A DNA stretch of 64,000 nucleotides from Blasia pusilla (Eukaryota; Marchantiophyta; Marchantiopsida; Blasiales), in contig CM114274.1 of assembly GCA_050084515.1 (NCBI GenBank), positions 39,804,001 to 39,868,000 on the forward strand, given 5' to 3'. The notes beneath the pieces were generated by a model. That model made no database searches. It was not told where the DNA came from and saw nothing but the letters and a program-made list of their open reading frames with translations. Of the stretch, positions 19,791-33,560 are shown in pieces. How positions within the stretch are numbered: the first letter of the stretch is position 1; each line of letters opens with the position of its first letter. A program made the translations under genes and the position numbers.

Positions 19791-22700
19791 AGTGTAACCC
19801 TATGCCATGCACAACTTTAAATTCATAGTTCTCAATTGTCGTTTTAAATCAACATCCACATCATCCGACTTCTCACCAACACTCATACTAATCACGCTGC
19901 GTTTCCCAAGTTTATGAGAGAATATATTTTGATAAAAACAAGTGTGATTAACTTTGAGCACATCAGTCCATTGAGATTGTTCCCCATCTAGAATTCAAGT
20001 AGCGAATTCTCCACAAGAAAATTATCGAAATGTAGTATGGAAATCATATAATTGATTTTTAATTGGAATGATTGAAGTTTTCAACCTTCATAGTTTAGTT
20101 AAATGCTCCCATGGGAGTCTAAAATTATGGGATGCACCATCCTTTTTTTTAGTTTACTCTTAATTCACTAAAATTGTTCAAAAGTTTGGAATAGAAGATC
20201 CAATATTTATGAAATACACACATCAATTTCATGTTTATCATTATTTCGGTCTTTCTAGTTGGAATGTAGATTTAAAGCCTATCAAAAGTTAAGTGATCAT
20301 ACACTAGTTTCAATTAACTCTATAGAAGGGACCCAGAAGGGTTACTCGCTCATAAAAACCAATACGAAAAGCTTTTTACAAACATGTGGAATGTGCAAGT
20401 ATTGTAACATATATATAGTTTGACCAAGTCTACATATTTTATAGAAATGTAAACTTATCTATTCAATCATTACCATCAATAATTACATTTAAGATGGATC
20501 AAAGAGTATTATGATAAATTCCTCCACTTTCAAATTCCTTAAGATCAGACTTTATTATTTATCCAGATACAAGGGTTCCAAAACCAACATCTCTTCATGA
20601 CCGTATCATAGAAATTTAGAATCTTCACAACATATATACGTGAGTTCAATTCAAATACTTCATTTTGGAGTGGGAGTATTGATTTCTATCAAAAGTTTAA
20701 GAGTTATGATCGCATACGAACGAGGATATGAATATCTTCAACATAGAAATCCATTTCATTTAGCGAAATTCTTTTTTTGACATATGTGTTTGCAATATTT
20801 AATTTCGTTATTTCTCATTATAAACTTGAAGAAAAGGGTGAAATGGACTTCAAGTTTAGCACAATGTATATTAAATAGTTTTGAGAGCCTAGTTTTACTA
20901 TAGTTCAATTGGGTCCGAATTTAATTCAAAAGATGGATGAATATTCAAACGCATATGCTACTATCTTGAGGAGAAGAGGAGGGGAAGAAGAACTAAGAAG
21001 TTGGGAATACAAGATTAAAACTTGAAAACAACTAGCTCAAGTTAAAGGAATCCGTAAAGAAAGTATACATAGGAATCAAGATACAAGAAACTTATTTTGG
21101 CAAGCAAACATTTGTATATATAGCATTAAAGGAGAACATGAAAATAAATTGCATAGAAGGAGTAAACCGTAATATTATTGGTTTCAATTCCCAACAAGAG
21201 AAAGAAAATGGGATAAAGGGGAGGCTACATAAGATAAAGGGGACTTGAAGAACACAACTACATAACAAGGGCCGATAAATTTTTTAGTATGCCCATACTG
21301 AAATTGTGGAGAAGAATTTAGTGTTGAAGGTAGGATAGCCACAATAAGACGTTTACTTTGTGCTAGATGAGTCAAACTTGTATCTACTTGAGAAGAGAGA
21401 AGAACTCTCAACAATAAGATTGAGTATACATCTGAATAGAAAAAAGAAAAATAACCATCCTAATTTATTACGTGATACTAAGAAAAAATAACAAATATTT
21501 TTATATTTTCATTTTTGAGCAAAACTTAAGACTCCATTCTATGCCTTTAGATGATTGAGGTTCAATAGATGGTTCTAGTCAATCTCAAGATATGAATAAA
21601 GTGGAAATTTCCAAATGTTCCCATACAAGTTCAAAGATGATACCCGCATATCTTGGTATAAATCCATGGTCATTCCGTGGAGAATCATTTCATGATGCAA
21701 AACTCAATCAAGTTTCCATTGATAAATCCAAAATTTCTATAATATAAAGTCACATCTTGAGTTTAATAAAAATCATTACATCCAAACTCATGCTTACCAA
21801 ACCAGGCATAACCCATGCAAAGTAGGTGGCCATGTCATTTTCCAAACCTGTTATACGTATGGTAGGATTATATTTGTATTTGTAGTAGACATAAGTGCTA
21901 TTATGTTCATTTGCTTGAAATCTTTTTAGCTTAAAAAAATAATCTAAAATCTTTAATGTTTTATTTTATCAAGCATGGAAAAAAATTAACTATTAGACAA
22001 TTTAAGAGGCTCAAACACAAGAAGGTAAGGTCAATACTCTAATAACAATGTTAAAGATAATAGATAGTGTATATAAGGTTCCATCTTTGTAAAATTTCCA
22101 TGTATTACATCCTCAAATTGTGCTTTGAATCAATAATTGTGCCCTAATGACGACACTATAGAGAACTTATGCATATCTGTGGAGCCTCAAGAATTAGTAC
22201 TTGGTTGTATAGCTTCTAATAACAACAAGAATGGCTTTATGATTACTTTATTGAGTATATTCATATCAAAGTGTCTCTGCATAGAGATTTTTGTTTCCAT
22301 CTCAAGATTGGATTATTCAAGAGCCTCATTTGAATCATGTCTCCCTAAAAACTTCATTGCAAAACTTGTCAAAAGATCAACCTACAAAGATTCATCAACA
22401 TTAGCCTCAAGCAGGAGTGGTTATACAAGTAGAATCGATCTCTCAAATCTCTATTGTAGTAAGCGATAAGGGAGTGGAAAGAATATAGACTCTTAGTCTA
22501 CCACAGTAGACCAAACCTCTCAAATCTATCACAAGAAAGGCAAAAAAAGGTTGAATTTTCATCAAGAATTCTTTCTTTTGATAAAGGCTGGAAGCTTGTA
22601 AATTTGGTGAACACGTGCTGAAAGAGTTGGCACATAACTTAGATTGGACTCCAAAAGTTGTCTTAGAGGTCAATTTTTGGTTTATTGGATGTCCATTTTA

Positions 22701-24058
22701 CCGTGTCGGTGAAAGAGGAGTTTTCTTTATGTGGTGAGTAAAAATGAAGATTGTTAGACAAAGCCTTATTACGACATTTGGAAATTCAATGCACTGAATA
22801 AAAACACAAAATATACTATTCGTGCAGGTAATTTGGGCTCAAACATTTCAAAAAATTAAACAGCACTCACTGTAAAGATTAGAAAAGATGAAGCCAATCT
22901 ATTGAATGGACATAACATAATAGCATGTGCATATGAGAACGAAGACATCAAAGCAATGTAGTGAGCAATGCTAGCAATAACACGACCACTAAACATAACT
23001 AGAAAGAAAATTTGCAAAATATCATGAAAGGAAAATTCAAATACACATGAGAAAAAAGTCACATGTTTTTTTTCAATAAAATCAAATGTTACCATCAACC
23101 TCTTGAAATTCGTGAACAAGCTGAACTAAAAATATAATTAAGAAATATCATAAACACATGTGACAATAAGCATACATGAAAGAAAGTTTTGTACACCTAA
23201 GAAAATACATCTCACTGCTTACACATTCAATTTCTTCATATTTTCTTCAATCCATGTTAACAAGGAACTTGCAAACATCTACGTGTCTACCATCCACACT
23301 ACGCAAATTTAGCCTTCCATCATTAATATCATTTCTTAACTAATGGAAACAACCACTTCATGAGCATAGTGGCATCTCACAGATGGCAGGTAATTTAGAG
23401 TTTAAGATCATCTCCATCACGTTGATCAAAGCTTAATCAAAGCCAAACGATGTGTGAAGTGAAAAAATCTCCAAACGAGTACAAGCATGGGCACATGTCA
23501 CTTTTCTGCATGATACAAAGTTTTTGCTCATTGATGCACCTTGTTTGAAGGCTCTAAAAATACTTATATAGATCTAAACATTAATAAAACATATACTTGG
23601 AGTGAATCTGAAGCATTAAATGTGATAGAGAATAGTCAGACTAAAGGGTTATTGTGGAACGTTTATAAATACTTAATTAAAAAAAACTCACTATATTTGG
23701 GGCCATAAAATTAATATATTATTCAAGAAAATGAATAGTTAAATTCAAATATAGTTTGGAGGGGAAATTACATCTTATTTTGAGTGGAAAAATAATTATT
23801 CTTCAAAAGGATGAAAGTGACTTTTTAAAAACAACCTTGGTTGTGAGGGATTTCTCAATAATATTTGGAAAAAAATAAGATCAAAATAAGTGACTACTTT
23901 TATTAACTAAGAGATCCGGGTTGGAAAAATAATCGATAACAACTCTTTCAAAAATTAATAAGGGATTTTTTTAATCAAAATTAGAGGTTCGTGATGATTG
24001 ACATATTTAAGCGAAAGTTAGTGTTTATTATTTATCGGTCAAATCTATAAATTTAACA
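19791..24058. other. AT-rich spacer without recognisable genes
   Basis: About 4.3 kb with only short frames. The longest, 110 codons from 22137, lacks any motif, has unusual Ile/Ser-rich composition and is interrupted on both sides. Probably very old element debris; nothing can be named. Confidence 0.5.
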
Positions 24059-24245
24059 TCTATATTACTATCGAAGATTATCTTCTTGATTTGCAAACAC
24101 CTCTATGTTCGACACCTGGCAATTGGGCAACAAGAAAATGTTTTCACATGCTACGAGCAACCAAAAAAAAGAATTTTTGTGCAGCATTCTTAGTCTCTTA
24201 ATGGGCTACAGACTAACAAAACCTCTTCAAACACTTTTTTACTAG
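24059..24245 (+). mobile_element. short Helitron-like element, copy 3
   Basis: It starts TCTATATTACTATC after an A and ends TTTTTACTAG before a T, matching Helitron termini and insertion between A and T. The 3' hairpin present in copies 1 and 2 is missing, so this copy is slightly deleted. The interior matches the other copies (TTCTTGATTTGCAAACACC). Confidence 0.55.
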
Positions 24246-24534
24246 TATGCCTAATGGCTTAATTATTCTCCTTTTGCAAGGTCTTTTCATTTCCATCCAT
24301 CTTATCAAAGATATTGCATGTGCAACAAATTACTAGTAATTTTATATAAAGATTAGCTTTCATGATGTTCATGCCACGATGGGCAAGACATGTCGATTGA
24401 CAAATTTTTGTGTAGTTATAAGTTGCGAGTTATGCTACAAATCTTTCCGATCCCTTTTTCTTTTTTAAGGAGAAATAAGGACCGAATAAAACGACATGGA
24501 AAGTACAAAAGGCCTCACGGATCCTAACTAGTTA

Positions 24535-24782
24535 TCTATACTATAATTTGCGGAGTGATTCTAACAGGGCAACACATGCAAAACACCACGAGTGTTAGGA
24601 AGGGCGTGTATATGAGGGACGTAGACATCTCGGGTCAAGAAAAGAAGGGCGTATATACGCAAGGGGCATATACTTTTCGAGGGGGTGTATATATTTCGTG
24701 CATATAGGCAGGGGCCGTATACATCTCAGGTCGGTGAGACAAAGGACCATGCATCGCACGGTCTGTCACGGACACTAACTAG
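24535..24782 (+). mobile_element. Helitron-like element of a second type
   Basis: It begins TCTATACTATAATTTGCGG after an A and ends in ACCATGCATCGCACGGT (hairpin-forming) and then CACTAACTAG before a T. The interior has repeated GTATATA-containing GC-richer segments. It directly follows another CTAACTAG end at 24527-24531, suggesting serial insertions. Confidence 0.4.
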
Positions 24783-25228
24783 TCTATATAATTAGAGTAA
24801 TATTTGTGATGTGCACGGGTGATCTTCAATTTTCAGAAAGCCTCTGGTCTTCCTTTCCCTTTTCTGTCTAATTGAATTGTCTCTTCTTATTTGAACTCCC
24901 TCTCTTAAAATGTTGTATGTCAATATCATAAGAACCCTAAGAAAACATATGTCAACACTTGAGGATGGTTTCCTCTAACCCCACTCTCTTTTAATTTATA
25001 TATATATATATACTAGAGTATTGCTTGTGCTATGCATGAGTGATCTTTAGACTTTAAAAAATTATAGTGCAGCGCCTCCTGTCCTCCTTTCCCTTCCTCG
25101 TCTCCTTTAATTGTCTCCTTTTAACTTAACTTCCTTTCTTAGAGTGACATGTGTCAATACCAGAAGAACACTTAGAGGAAAAACGTCAACATCTCATGGG
25201 GGTTTCCTCTAACCCCTCCCCATACTAG
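24783..25228 (+). repeat. tandem pair of ~220-bp dispersed repeats
   Basis: Two units, each ending in TACTAG (25011-25016 and 25223-25228). They share AGTGATCTT, a polypyrimidine CTTCCTTTCCC block, GTCAATA.CA.AAGAAC and GGTTTCCTCTAACCCC. A (TA)n tract at 24997-25012 separates them. A third copy is at 19600-19790 (-). The CTAG ends again suggest Helitron-type termini. Confidence 0.5.
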
Positions 25229-28200
25229 TTCCCTCTAACCCCATTTCATCTATAAATAGTTTTGTAATTTCGATAGACGAGGGGAAGAGAGAAAAGGATG
25301 CACTTGATCCTCCATCTTTGTCCCTTCAGAGAGAGGGACTGACTTCCTCTACCTTTGTAGCTCCTTCTTTAACTCTCTATGAAGGAATGAAGGTTTTTTG
25401 TCCCTCTTATATCTAAGAATGAATGATTCCTCCATGTCACCTCGTATCCCCCTCATTCTTATGTGTATTTCTATTCTTCGAATGAATGGAGAGGGTTTGT
25501 CCCTTCTTTGTCTTAGTCCCTTCCCTCCTCTCCCATGTAGGCAATGTCCATTTTTATACAACTTACAAAGGGTAGGGAGATAGGGATTATGATGGATTAT
25601 ATCCCTCTCAATACTCTACTTCTCTTTAATATACAGAAATTGATGGAGAAGGTCCATTCATCCTTTCGCGTAGAAGAGAAACAAAGAGGATTATCTAACA
25701 TGGATTGGAGAAATGTCAATCAATTTATTCCTTTCAACCATCTTCTTCTCCTTTATTTCATCTCACGTCACTTATTCAAAATAGCTTCTTTATCTCCATC
25801 CGCTTAAATATTATTAACCAATCTGCAACCTCTTTTCTAAAAGGACAGGGATGGAATTGATGTCAAAAAAGAGCGAACATGTACAAAATTTTAATCCAAA
25901 TACACATAAACCTAAAAAATTCAAGTTCGTATCCAATTGGTGAGAATAGAATTACGCGAACAACTAAATCACATGAATCTTCAATTAAGGTTACACAAAC
26001 CTTATTAATTTTGTTTTTAAAAATATTAAAAAGTAAGGTCACACGAAACTAATGAATAAGATCACACAAATAAGATTAACTTCTCACGGATAAACAAATA
26101 TATCTCAATACAAAATCTTTAATCTGCGGTGTGCACAATCGTACGAATCCAAGATGATGTGTTTGGTGTGAAAAACCGCATGAACCCAACATGATGTGTT
26201 AGATAATTAGCTTGAAAAAAACCGACGCATATATGTAAGGGATGTAAATATTCATCAAAAAGCCTCAATGTTTGGACATTTACTATTTTTCTCTTTCCTC
26301 TTCCATATTGAGATTACGAACAAAGTAACTAATCCATCTAATGTTCCTTATCCATTGCATGTGATGGAAGGCTAAACTTTCACATGTACATGTAATCTAT
26401 TGTGAGGATCTCAAAGATTTGACAACCCCAAGTTGGAATATTTTCTATATGGACGAAAGTTTGAAGATAAAAATATGTGAAGTTATCCCTTTCCTATCCA
26501 AGCATTGAAAATACAATTGAATGTGATTCCATTTTTTTTAATCTTAACATTGAAAGGCATATTTGGATGCAATTAAAGATCTTGATGTCATATTCTCATC
26601 TTCATTTAAAAAAATTTATAACTATAAATTGTAAAGTATTAAAATGCATGTAAGTTATGTATCTAGATCTCCGTATCATTCATGGATGGCTAAACTTTGA
26701 CCTTAGCCATTATAACAATAGATTAAAATAAAACAAGGTCTAAATATCATAAATCTACATGACTAATTAGAGATAATATATAACAATTATGTCATGATAT
26801 TGGCATATTGAAAACACGTTTACACTATTTCAAACCCTTGTTTCCTTCATAGCCCAAACTTATTATTTCGTTTTCTTAGTATGCATTCCAAGATTAAACT
26901 CTTTGTAGAAGATTCTATTGGGTTTCACATACAAATGGATTACATACCATCCATTTTTTAAGCTTATCCTTGAGAAAACATTGAAACGTTAAGTATATGT
27001 TCTTTCGCTTTAATCCTTTAAAAGTATAACTAATGATCCTTGTCTATGTACTTTGTACAATCACATCAACATCATTTTTTCCTCGAGTAATATTCTTAAC
27101 TATGAATGTTGCAATTCCTTATCTTGATTCAATTGATTCTTATAAACCCCCAAGGGAAGAAATTGCCTAGCTGTTTAGTTGTATGAAGAGCTTTGTCTTG
27201 GGGATACAAAGCTTTTATGATAAGACCATAAAAGACACGGTGTGGTTATGATCATGCTTTTGGGAAAAGTAGTCGGATGTGCAAAGTTTTTTTTTTAAAC
27301 TTGATGTCCTTTGACATTTTTACAAAGACCGAGCTGAAACCAAGAAAAATGCATAGTTATGCATAAGATCAGTTGAGTATGTAAAGAAAAATGCGTGTAA
27401 ATTTTAGGTAAAGCAAATTAAAGAATTGGAATTTCCTACAATCTAATACATTTTCCACCATTCAACTCCATTGATAAACTTATTCTACTAAGTAATATTT
27501 ATCATTTATTGAAAATCCAAATTTTGCTAAAGAAGAGAAGAAGCATGACAAAAAATGAAGAGTTCCTTTAATTACAACACCACTTACTTTCCTCTATAAC
27601 TGTGAAGAGAAAAACATGCAAAATCAAGTGATTATGGAGGCGGCTCTTCATTGTATTGAACTAGAGGCAAAACTCCCATCTAATCAAAGAAATGAAGAGA
27701 TTGATGACGAAATTATCAACATAGCTACTATACATGGGAAAAACAAGGGAGAACCCTCTTATCCGATTGGAAGTTGGTCATTAGATGAAGTGTTCAATGA
27801 TATGGTAATTTCATATCGTACTATACTAAACGAACATACATGAATCTCTTGTTTTTTAAAGGGAAGAAGAGACGTTGAATTTTCATCTGATTCCAATAAA
27901 TTGATAAAGATTTCCATTCGACTCTACATAAAAGGGTGAAGTATAGATATCTTATTTGAGGGCCTCATGAGAAAATTCATTAGGGAGTAATGGTCTAGGA
28001 AAATACACCAAGAATGGTGGGGAAGAACGTCTGCTAAAATATATGAGAAACAAATCGTAAGTTCTCTCCTTATGATCATCACAAGGTATTTCTTATCTAT
28101 AGTTAACTAATATAATTGTCAATAACCAAAAGTAAATTATATCAGTCCACATATATTTTTAAATGCCTTATTTATCTAATCTAAAATTTTTCATGCGTTT

Positions 28201-31200
28201 GCCATTAGTGCATCTCATAATAAAAGAAAACTTAGGTTGGCTTAGATTTTTTTGTCATAATTAGATCATATAAAAATGGTGGGATGAGCCAAATAAGGCC
28301 TTAATTAGGGTTGAAGAGATTTATACATAGATTTTTCTTCATGCTTTATAATCACGTGTGTGACTATTATTTTTCCATAAAGCTAATTGGTGTCTATGTC
28401 CATGCACAACATTAAAAGTCACATCATTATTGTATAATTGAAAGATTGAATATCTTAATTATATTTTGAGCGATCCTACTAACTAAAATTGTGAACGATC
28501 TTATTGGCTCAAAAGATCGAGTGTCAATAAGAGAAGGGTTTGAAATTTGAAAGGGCATTCTCCAAGAATAATATAGGTTGTCATTGCATTTACAATACCC
28601 CCTTGTTGCCATCCATAATTTTTAAAGTCTTAAGATTGCTTTGAATCCACTGCGGTAAGTTGTTCTTTTACTCTTTCTTGCTCATTTATGTGTCACAATT
28701 CATTTATGTAAGCAACCAACAATTATACATTTTATTTTCCATATTTTTGCTACACCCAAGTAGTTTATCTTTTGTACGAACTCTCTCACATTGTTGTGGT
28801 TCCACTTATGTGATATATATATATAAAAGAAGATTATATATATTTTTACAACAAAAAACCAATTTTCAATGTGATGTATTTATTTATGATGAATGATATT
28901 CAAAGTTGCATTCACTACTAAATTTCAGTGTAAAAAAGGATAAAATAAATCGCATAGAGAAGAATAAATTTCAAATAATAAAGAGATTAGAATATATGAG
29001 ATTCTCGGCATGTAAGGTGATATTGGAAACAATTTATGAATTGCCATTTGGGGAGCATAAGATGAGAAAGTGCAAAAACTTGCATGTGCATCAATAGGAT
29101 ATGTAAGCTTACTTTGGTAGTAGATGTAGATAGGTATCAGGGATATCTTGAGCAAGCTAGAAAGATCTAAGGATTCATTCAACTTCTACAAGTTAGAACT
29201 AAAGCTCGGGAAAACTTAAGAATTCACTCTCATTTTGCTTTGATTTTGTTCGCTTTGCCTCTTACATGCTCTCTTTGGTTTTGCAAAATGTGCTTGGTTG
29301 TGAGGGAGTGTCTAGGCGAGAAAGTGGACTTAAATACTTAGGTTCTAAACATGCTTATTCCACTTTAGAACAATTTTTGTTATCACTACTTCTAAACTGA
29401 ACCTTTCCAACAATTCCAAAATGCTCCCCTCCAAATATATATTTGGCATCTTGGCCCTTGTAACAATTTAAATCAAATTCCCTTTTGGTTGACGGTTTGA
29501 CCCTCTTAATGAGTTCATTTTGAATATCTGTTTGGCGGCTTGGGAAATCATAAAGTGGGAAATGTTTTGGAAAAATATAAAAAAAAATTAGCAAATTCTT
29601 GTGAGACTCCACATGGAAGAAACTCTTAGCCCTAAAAGACATGTGTCATCATTTGAAGAAGGCCTCCTTAAAAATACTGTAGATTCTTTAGTAAATGTAT
29701 ACTTTCCACATCATTCATCATAAAAATACATAACGCAATATTGATCTCTACTATGTTATAATTTATTGTCTATTACTTAAAATAAATTATAAATCACCTT
29801 AGTGGGGCCTACAATATCCAAACCTAGATCATGATTCACATGAATTTTTTTTGTTTATGCCAAGTAGGACAATTTTCCCTCATAATAATTTTAACTTGCT
29901 AGCCTTTTATTAAAAAAAACTAGTCTTGGAATTTTTTTTGAAAATTTGAAGTTTCCCAAAATTTTCTGATATTCCATTATGACCCAATTATTTAATTGTT
30001 AATTTTTAGTTTGGCTGCATTTTTATTGATCAGCCATGAATGGTCATTGTTTTGACAAAAACAAAAGTAAACGGTTATGCTAGAAGAACTAGGAAAGTTT
30101 TATACTTAATTTTTCAGTATATTGGAAGGCACTTTTTCAAATTATGGATTATAGCTTTTGAGAATTTTAGACAGTATCTATTAGAGAATTAAAAACTAAG
30201 TTGAGGACTTCAAAATTTTAAAATTAAGTTGAAACTTCCCTCTCCTATTATTTGGTAATATTTTCTTTAGTTCAGATTTTCCTTCTCATCTACTAAACTC
30301 AAAAAGGTTTTTTTCCTTTTGATTTTATAAAAATATTTTTTGATTCACTTTTCGTTTGTCAATCAAGTAGAAAGTCTTCATATCCTCTTTTGCATGAAAA
30401 GGTGATGTTATTCATTGATTTTTCAGCCTAAAAATATTATTTGCTGAAATTTTAAGAAAATCATTTTTATTTTTTTATTTTTTTTTATGTAAGAAGGTAT
30501 TCAAGATGTTTCAACTTTCAAAGGCCAAACTTTTGACACGTAATTCATATGCAAGATGAACCCTTACACTTACATTTGTCTCCTTAGGCAAAGCACCAAT
30601 ATCCATCATATGAGGTTCTTTTGGGGTTTTTCCATCGTAAAGATGGGAAATGAAGAATAATATACCATAGGAAACATTTGTCCTCATTTAAATAATTTTT
30701 AGTATTTAAACGTCTCTATTTCAAATACAAATTTATTAAATTGGATCTTGTAGGTAAAGGTAGAAGGGATCTTATTCTCAAAACTAATACTTCTCCCTTC
30801 ATGCAAATGTTAAAAAAAGAAGAAGAGATTGACCTGGACTAGTAAGGCACTCTTGTCATGGTTGGTAAATTAAAATTCATAAAATCACTTATCAAAATTT
30901 ATTGACGACATATGTTATGGAATCATGGTGATGAAAAGCACAAGTTAAATATTTTTAAATAGTGTAAACTATGAGAAATCAGGGACTAATAGTGTGCTCA
31001 CGCTATGCATGGCAAATTCAAATTAGTAAACCTAATTTTAAAAAATATAAGGTAGCATGTATTATGAAATAATGGTCATGAAAACTAAAAATGAAATCCT
31101 CTTTTAATACTATAGATGATTGAAATTCTCAAAATTTGTTCTAAATATTTTCTATGTATGATTTTTCAACTTTCATCTAGTTTTTCCCATTATAGTTTTC

Positions 31201-32366
31201 TACCTTTAAAAGTTATATTATGAAAATTTCCTACCCGAGCTATTTATCCCAAATAGATTTGGAGCTCTCTTGTATTATCTAACCTAAATTGTACCACAGG
31301 ATCATCCTAAGTCATGCTAATGGATTAGACTGTATGGACGTAGAGTGGTGCTATCCCACTTTGACAAGTCCATTACTACCTCAACATCAATCTGACCCTT
31401 TATTACGATGAGCCACACGGGTCTCAATTCCCACCTCATTTTCCACCTATTTTGTTTATTACTTTGTATCAGTTTTTTTAATTTTCCCTCTTGAATTAAT
31501 TAAAAACCAAAAATTTGGTTATTTTTTCTGTCAAATGACTTTAACTATATGCTAAATAATTTGTAAACTCCATTCCAACTTTTAAAGGAGAAATTGTTTT
31601 TAATTATAGAAGTCTTAGAATATTTTTCTCATTTTTGGATAAATACATTTAAGGATAAAATATCATTAAATAAAGTAGAGTTAACTGAAAAAAATGAAAA
31701 TCATTGTATGAGCAAACGCTAGGTATGGAGCAGATAAAGTCTCTTGAATTTATTTTAATTTTAGCTTATACTAAGCTAAAATTAGAATGGGAAAGAGGTT
31801 TTAATAGTTAGTTGTAGATTATTTTTTATATTTAAAAATAGGTTTATTTTATTTTTATACATATTTCTATCTATAGTAAGTTTCCTTAAATCTCATTTAT
31901 CTTCATTATAGTTTTCCATTTAGAAAATGAAAATTAGAATTTAAGGGTTTGGACATTAAAAAAAATTGAATTACTTGAAAATTTTCTCTTTCAAGGTTTT
32001 TGTGGAGAAAGTAAAGATTATTTTGGAAAAAGGGGATAAAGGCTGATAAGAGAATGATGGGAAAGTAACTACTCTTCAAAATGATGAAATGATTTATTAT
32101 CTAAATTCATTTGAAATTTCAAATTATTTTGGGAGGGAAAATTAATTTTTATTTTGGAAAAAACACGGGGGTGATTTTTTTTAATTTTTTGAGATAGTGG
32201 GGTTGGAAAAGAAATCCCAACATTCCCCCCAAACTAGTAACAAAAAAGGTATGATTTAAAAAAAAAAGAAACCAGAGTTTCATAACGAAAATTTTCTTTC
32301 CTGCTTTTTTATGGACGATAAATTCTAGATATTAAATTTTTTAAGATCATCATTCTCTCTTTCCAT
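25229..32366. other. AT-rich spacer without recognisable genes
   Basis: About 7 kb of low-GC sequence with many homopolymer runs. Short frames (87 codons at 25544, 75 at 27616, 95 at 29355 on -) have no recognisable motif. The 27616-27843 frame is hydrophilic and could be a fragment of an old protein, but I cannot support a call. Confidence 0.5.
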
Positions 32367-32389
32367 ATCCATCCATCCATCCATCCATC
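32367..32389. repeat. (ATCC)n microsatellite
   Basis: Nearly six uninterrupted ATCC units. Confidence 0.85.
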
Positions 32390-32805
32390 TTAAGCAAGTC
32401 AACAAAACTGCCATCTACACTACACAAAGGGGACAAATATTAAGACTCCAAACCAACCAAAAATGGGAGGGAATATCATCCCCAACTTGTTTTTTGAAGT
32501 GGTAGAGATTCTCTTACACGGTCCCTACCCGACACAGACCCATCCCTCCATAGTTAAATAAAGTAAATAAAATAGAATCAAACGTCTTTTCTCTAATCCA
32601 TAAGTAGATCGCCCACCACACTATTTTGTTTTTACCTTTTTTTTTGTTTTACTATGTTGGGCTCCCCACTCCATATATAGCACACTTTTAGTCTCATTCT
32701 CTCTCTCTTTTTTCTGTTGTTTTGTTGTCGTCTTCTTTCCATCATCTCTTTTGCCCATCACTCCAGCTCTCATGTCAGCTACACTGCAGCTCAAAGAAAG
32801 TGACG

Positions 32806-33560
32806 TCAAGTGCAGTGAGTGAGCTCAAGTGAAGTGATATGAAGGTGAAGTTTGAGAGGTGAAGGGGAGAGAGTGGTAGAAAATGAGTGAGCTCAGTGAT
32901 ATGAAGGTGAAGTTTGAGAGGTGAAGGGGAGAGAGTGGTAGAAAATGTGAGCTCAGGGGGAGTGATGAGAGTTGACGGTGAAGTTTGAGGAGAGAGAGAG
33001 AAAGGTAGCAAATGTGAGCTCCAGGGGAGTGATGAGAGGTGCGGTGAAGCTAAAGTTTGAGGGGTGAAGGGGAGAGAGGGAGGGAGTGGCAGCAAACGTG
33101 AGCTCCAGGGGAGTGATGAGAGGAGAGGTGAGGTGAAGGTGACGTTTGAGAGGTGAAGTTTGAGGGGTGAAGGGGAGAGAGGGAGTGGCAGCAAATGTGA
33201 GCTCCAGAAGGGGAGTGATGAGAGGTGAGGTGAAGGTGAAGGTGACGTTTTTGGGGTGAAGGGGAGGGAGAGACAGCGACTGTCAGCTCCAGTGGAGTGA
33301 GGAGAGAAGAGGTGAAGGTGAAGTTTGAGGGGTGAAGGGGAGAGGGGGCAGCAAATGTCAGCTCCAGTGGAGTGAGCAGATGAGAGGTGTAGGTGAAATT
33401 GAAGTTTGAGGTACAGCTCAAGTGAAGTGATATGAGGGAAGGGAAGGTGAAGTTTGAGGGGTGGGTAGAGAGTGAGAGACAGAGAGAGAGGCAGCGAATG
33501 GGAGCTCACGTGAGGTGAAGTGAAACGGAAATAGGCAGCAAATGTGAGCTCAAGTGAAGG
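32806..33560. repeat. purine-rich imperfect tandem array upstream of the ABCG gene
   Basis: Roughly eight to nine units of about 75-110 bases, each built from GTGAGCTC, TGATGAGAGG, GAAGGTGAAGTTTGAGGGG and GGGGAGAGAG segments, are stacked on the purine-rich + strand, about 0.9-1.7 kb before the transporter ATG. The strong strand asymmetry produces long Pro/Ser/Leu-rich frames on the - strand that I regard as artefacts. Confidence 0.75.

Noticed and set aside
22137-22469. 110-codon frame as a gene
   Set aside because: No recognisable motif, and composition like the flanking AT-rich spacer.
27616-27843. 75-codon frame as a gene
   Set aside because: No family features, AT-rich surroundings, no supporting splice or promoter signals.
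32775-33509. 244-codon Pro/Ser/Leu-rich frame on the - strand
   Set aside because: It is the complement of the purine-rich tandem array; composition alone explains the open frame and there is no domain or start context.
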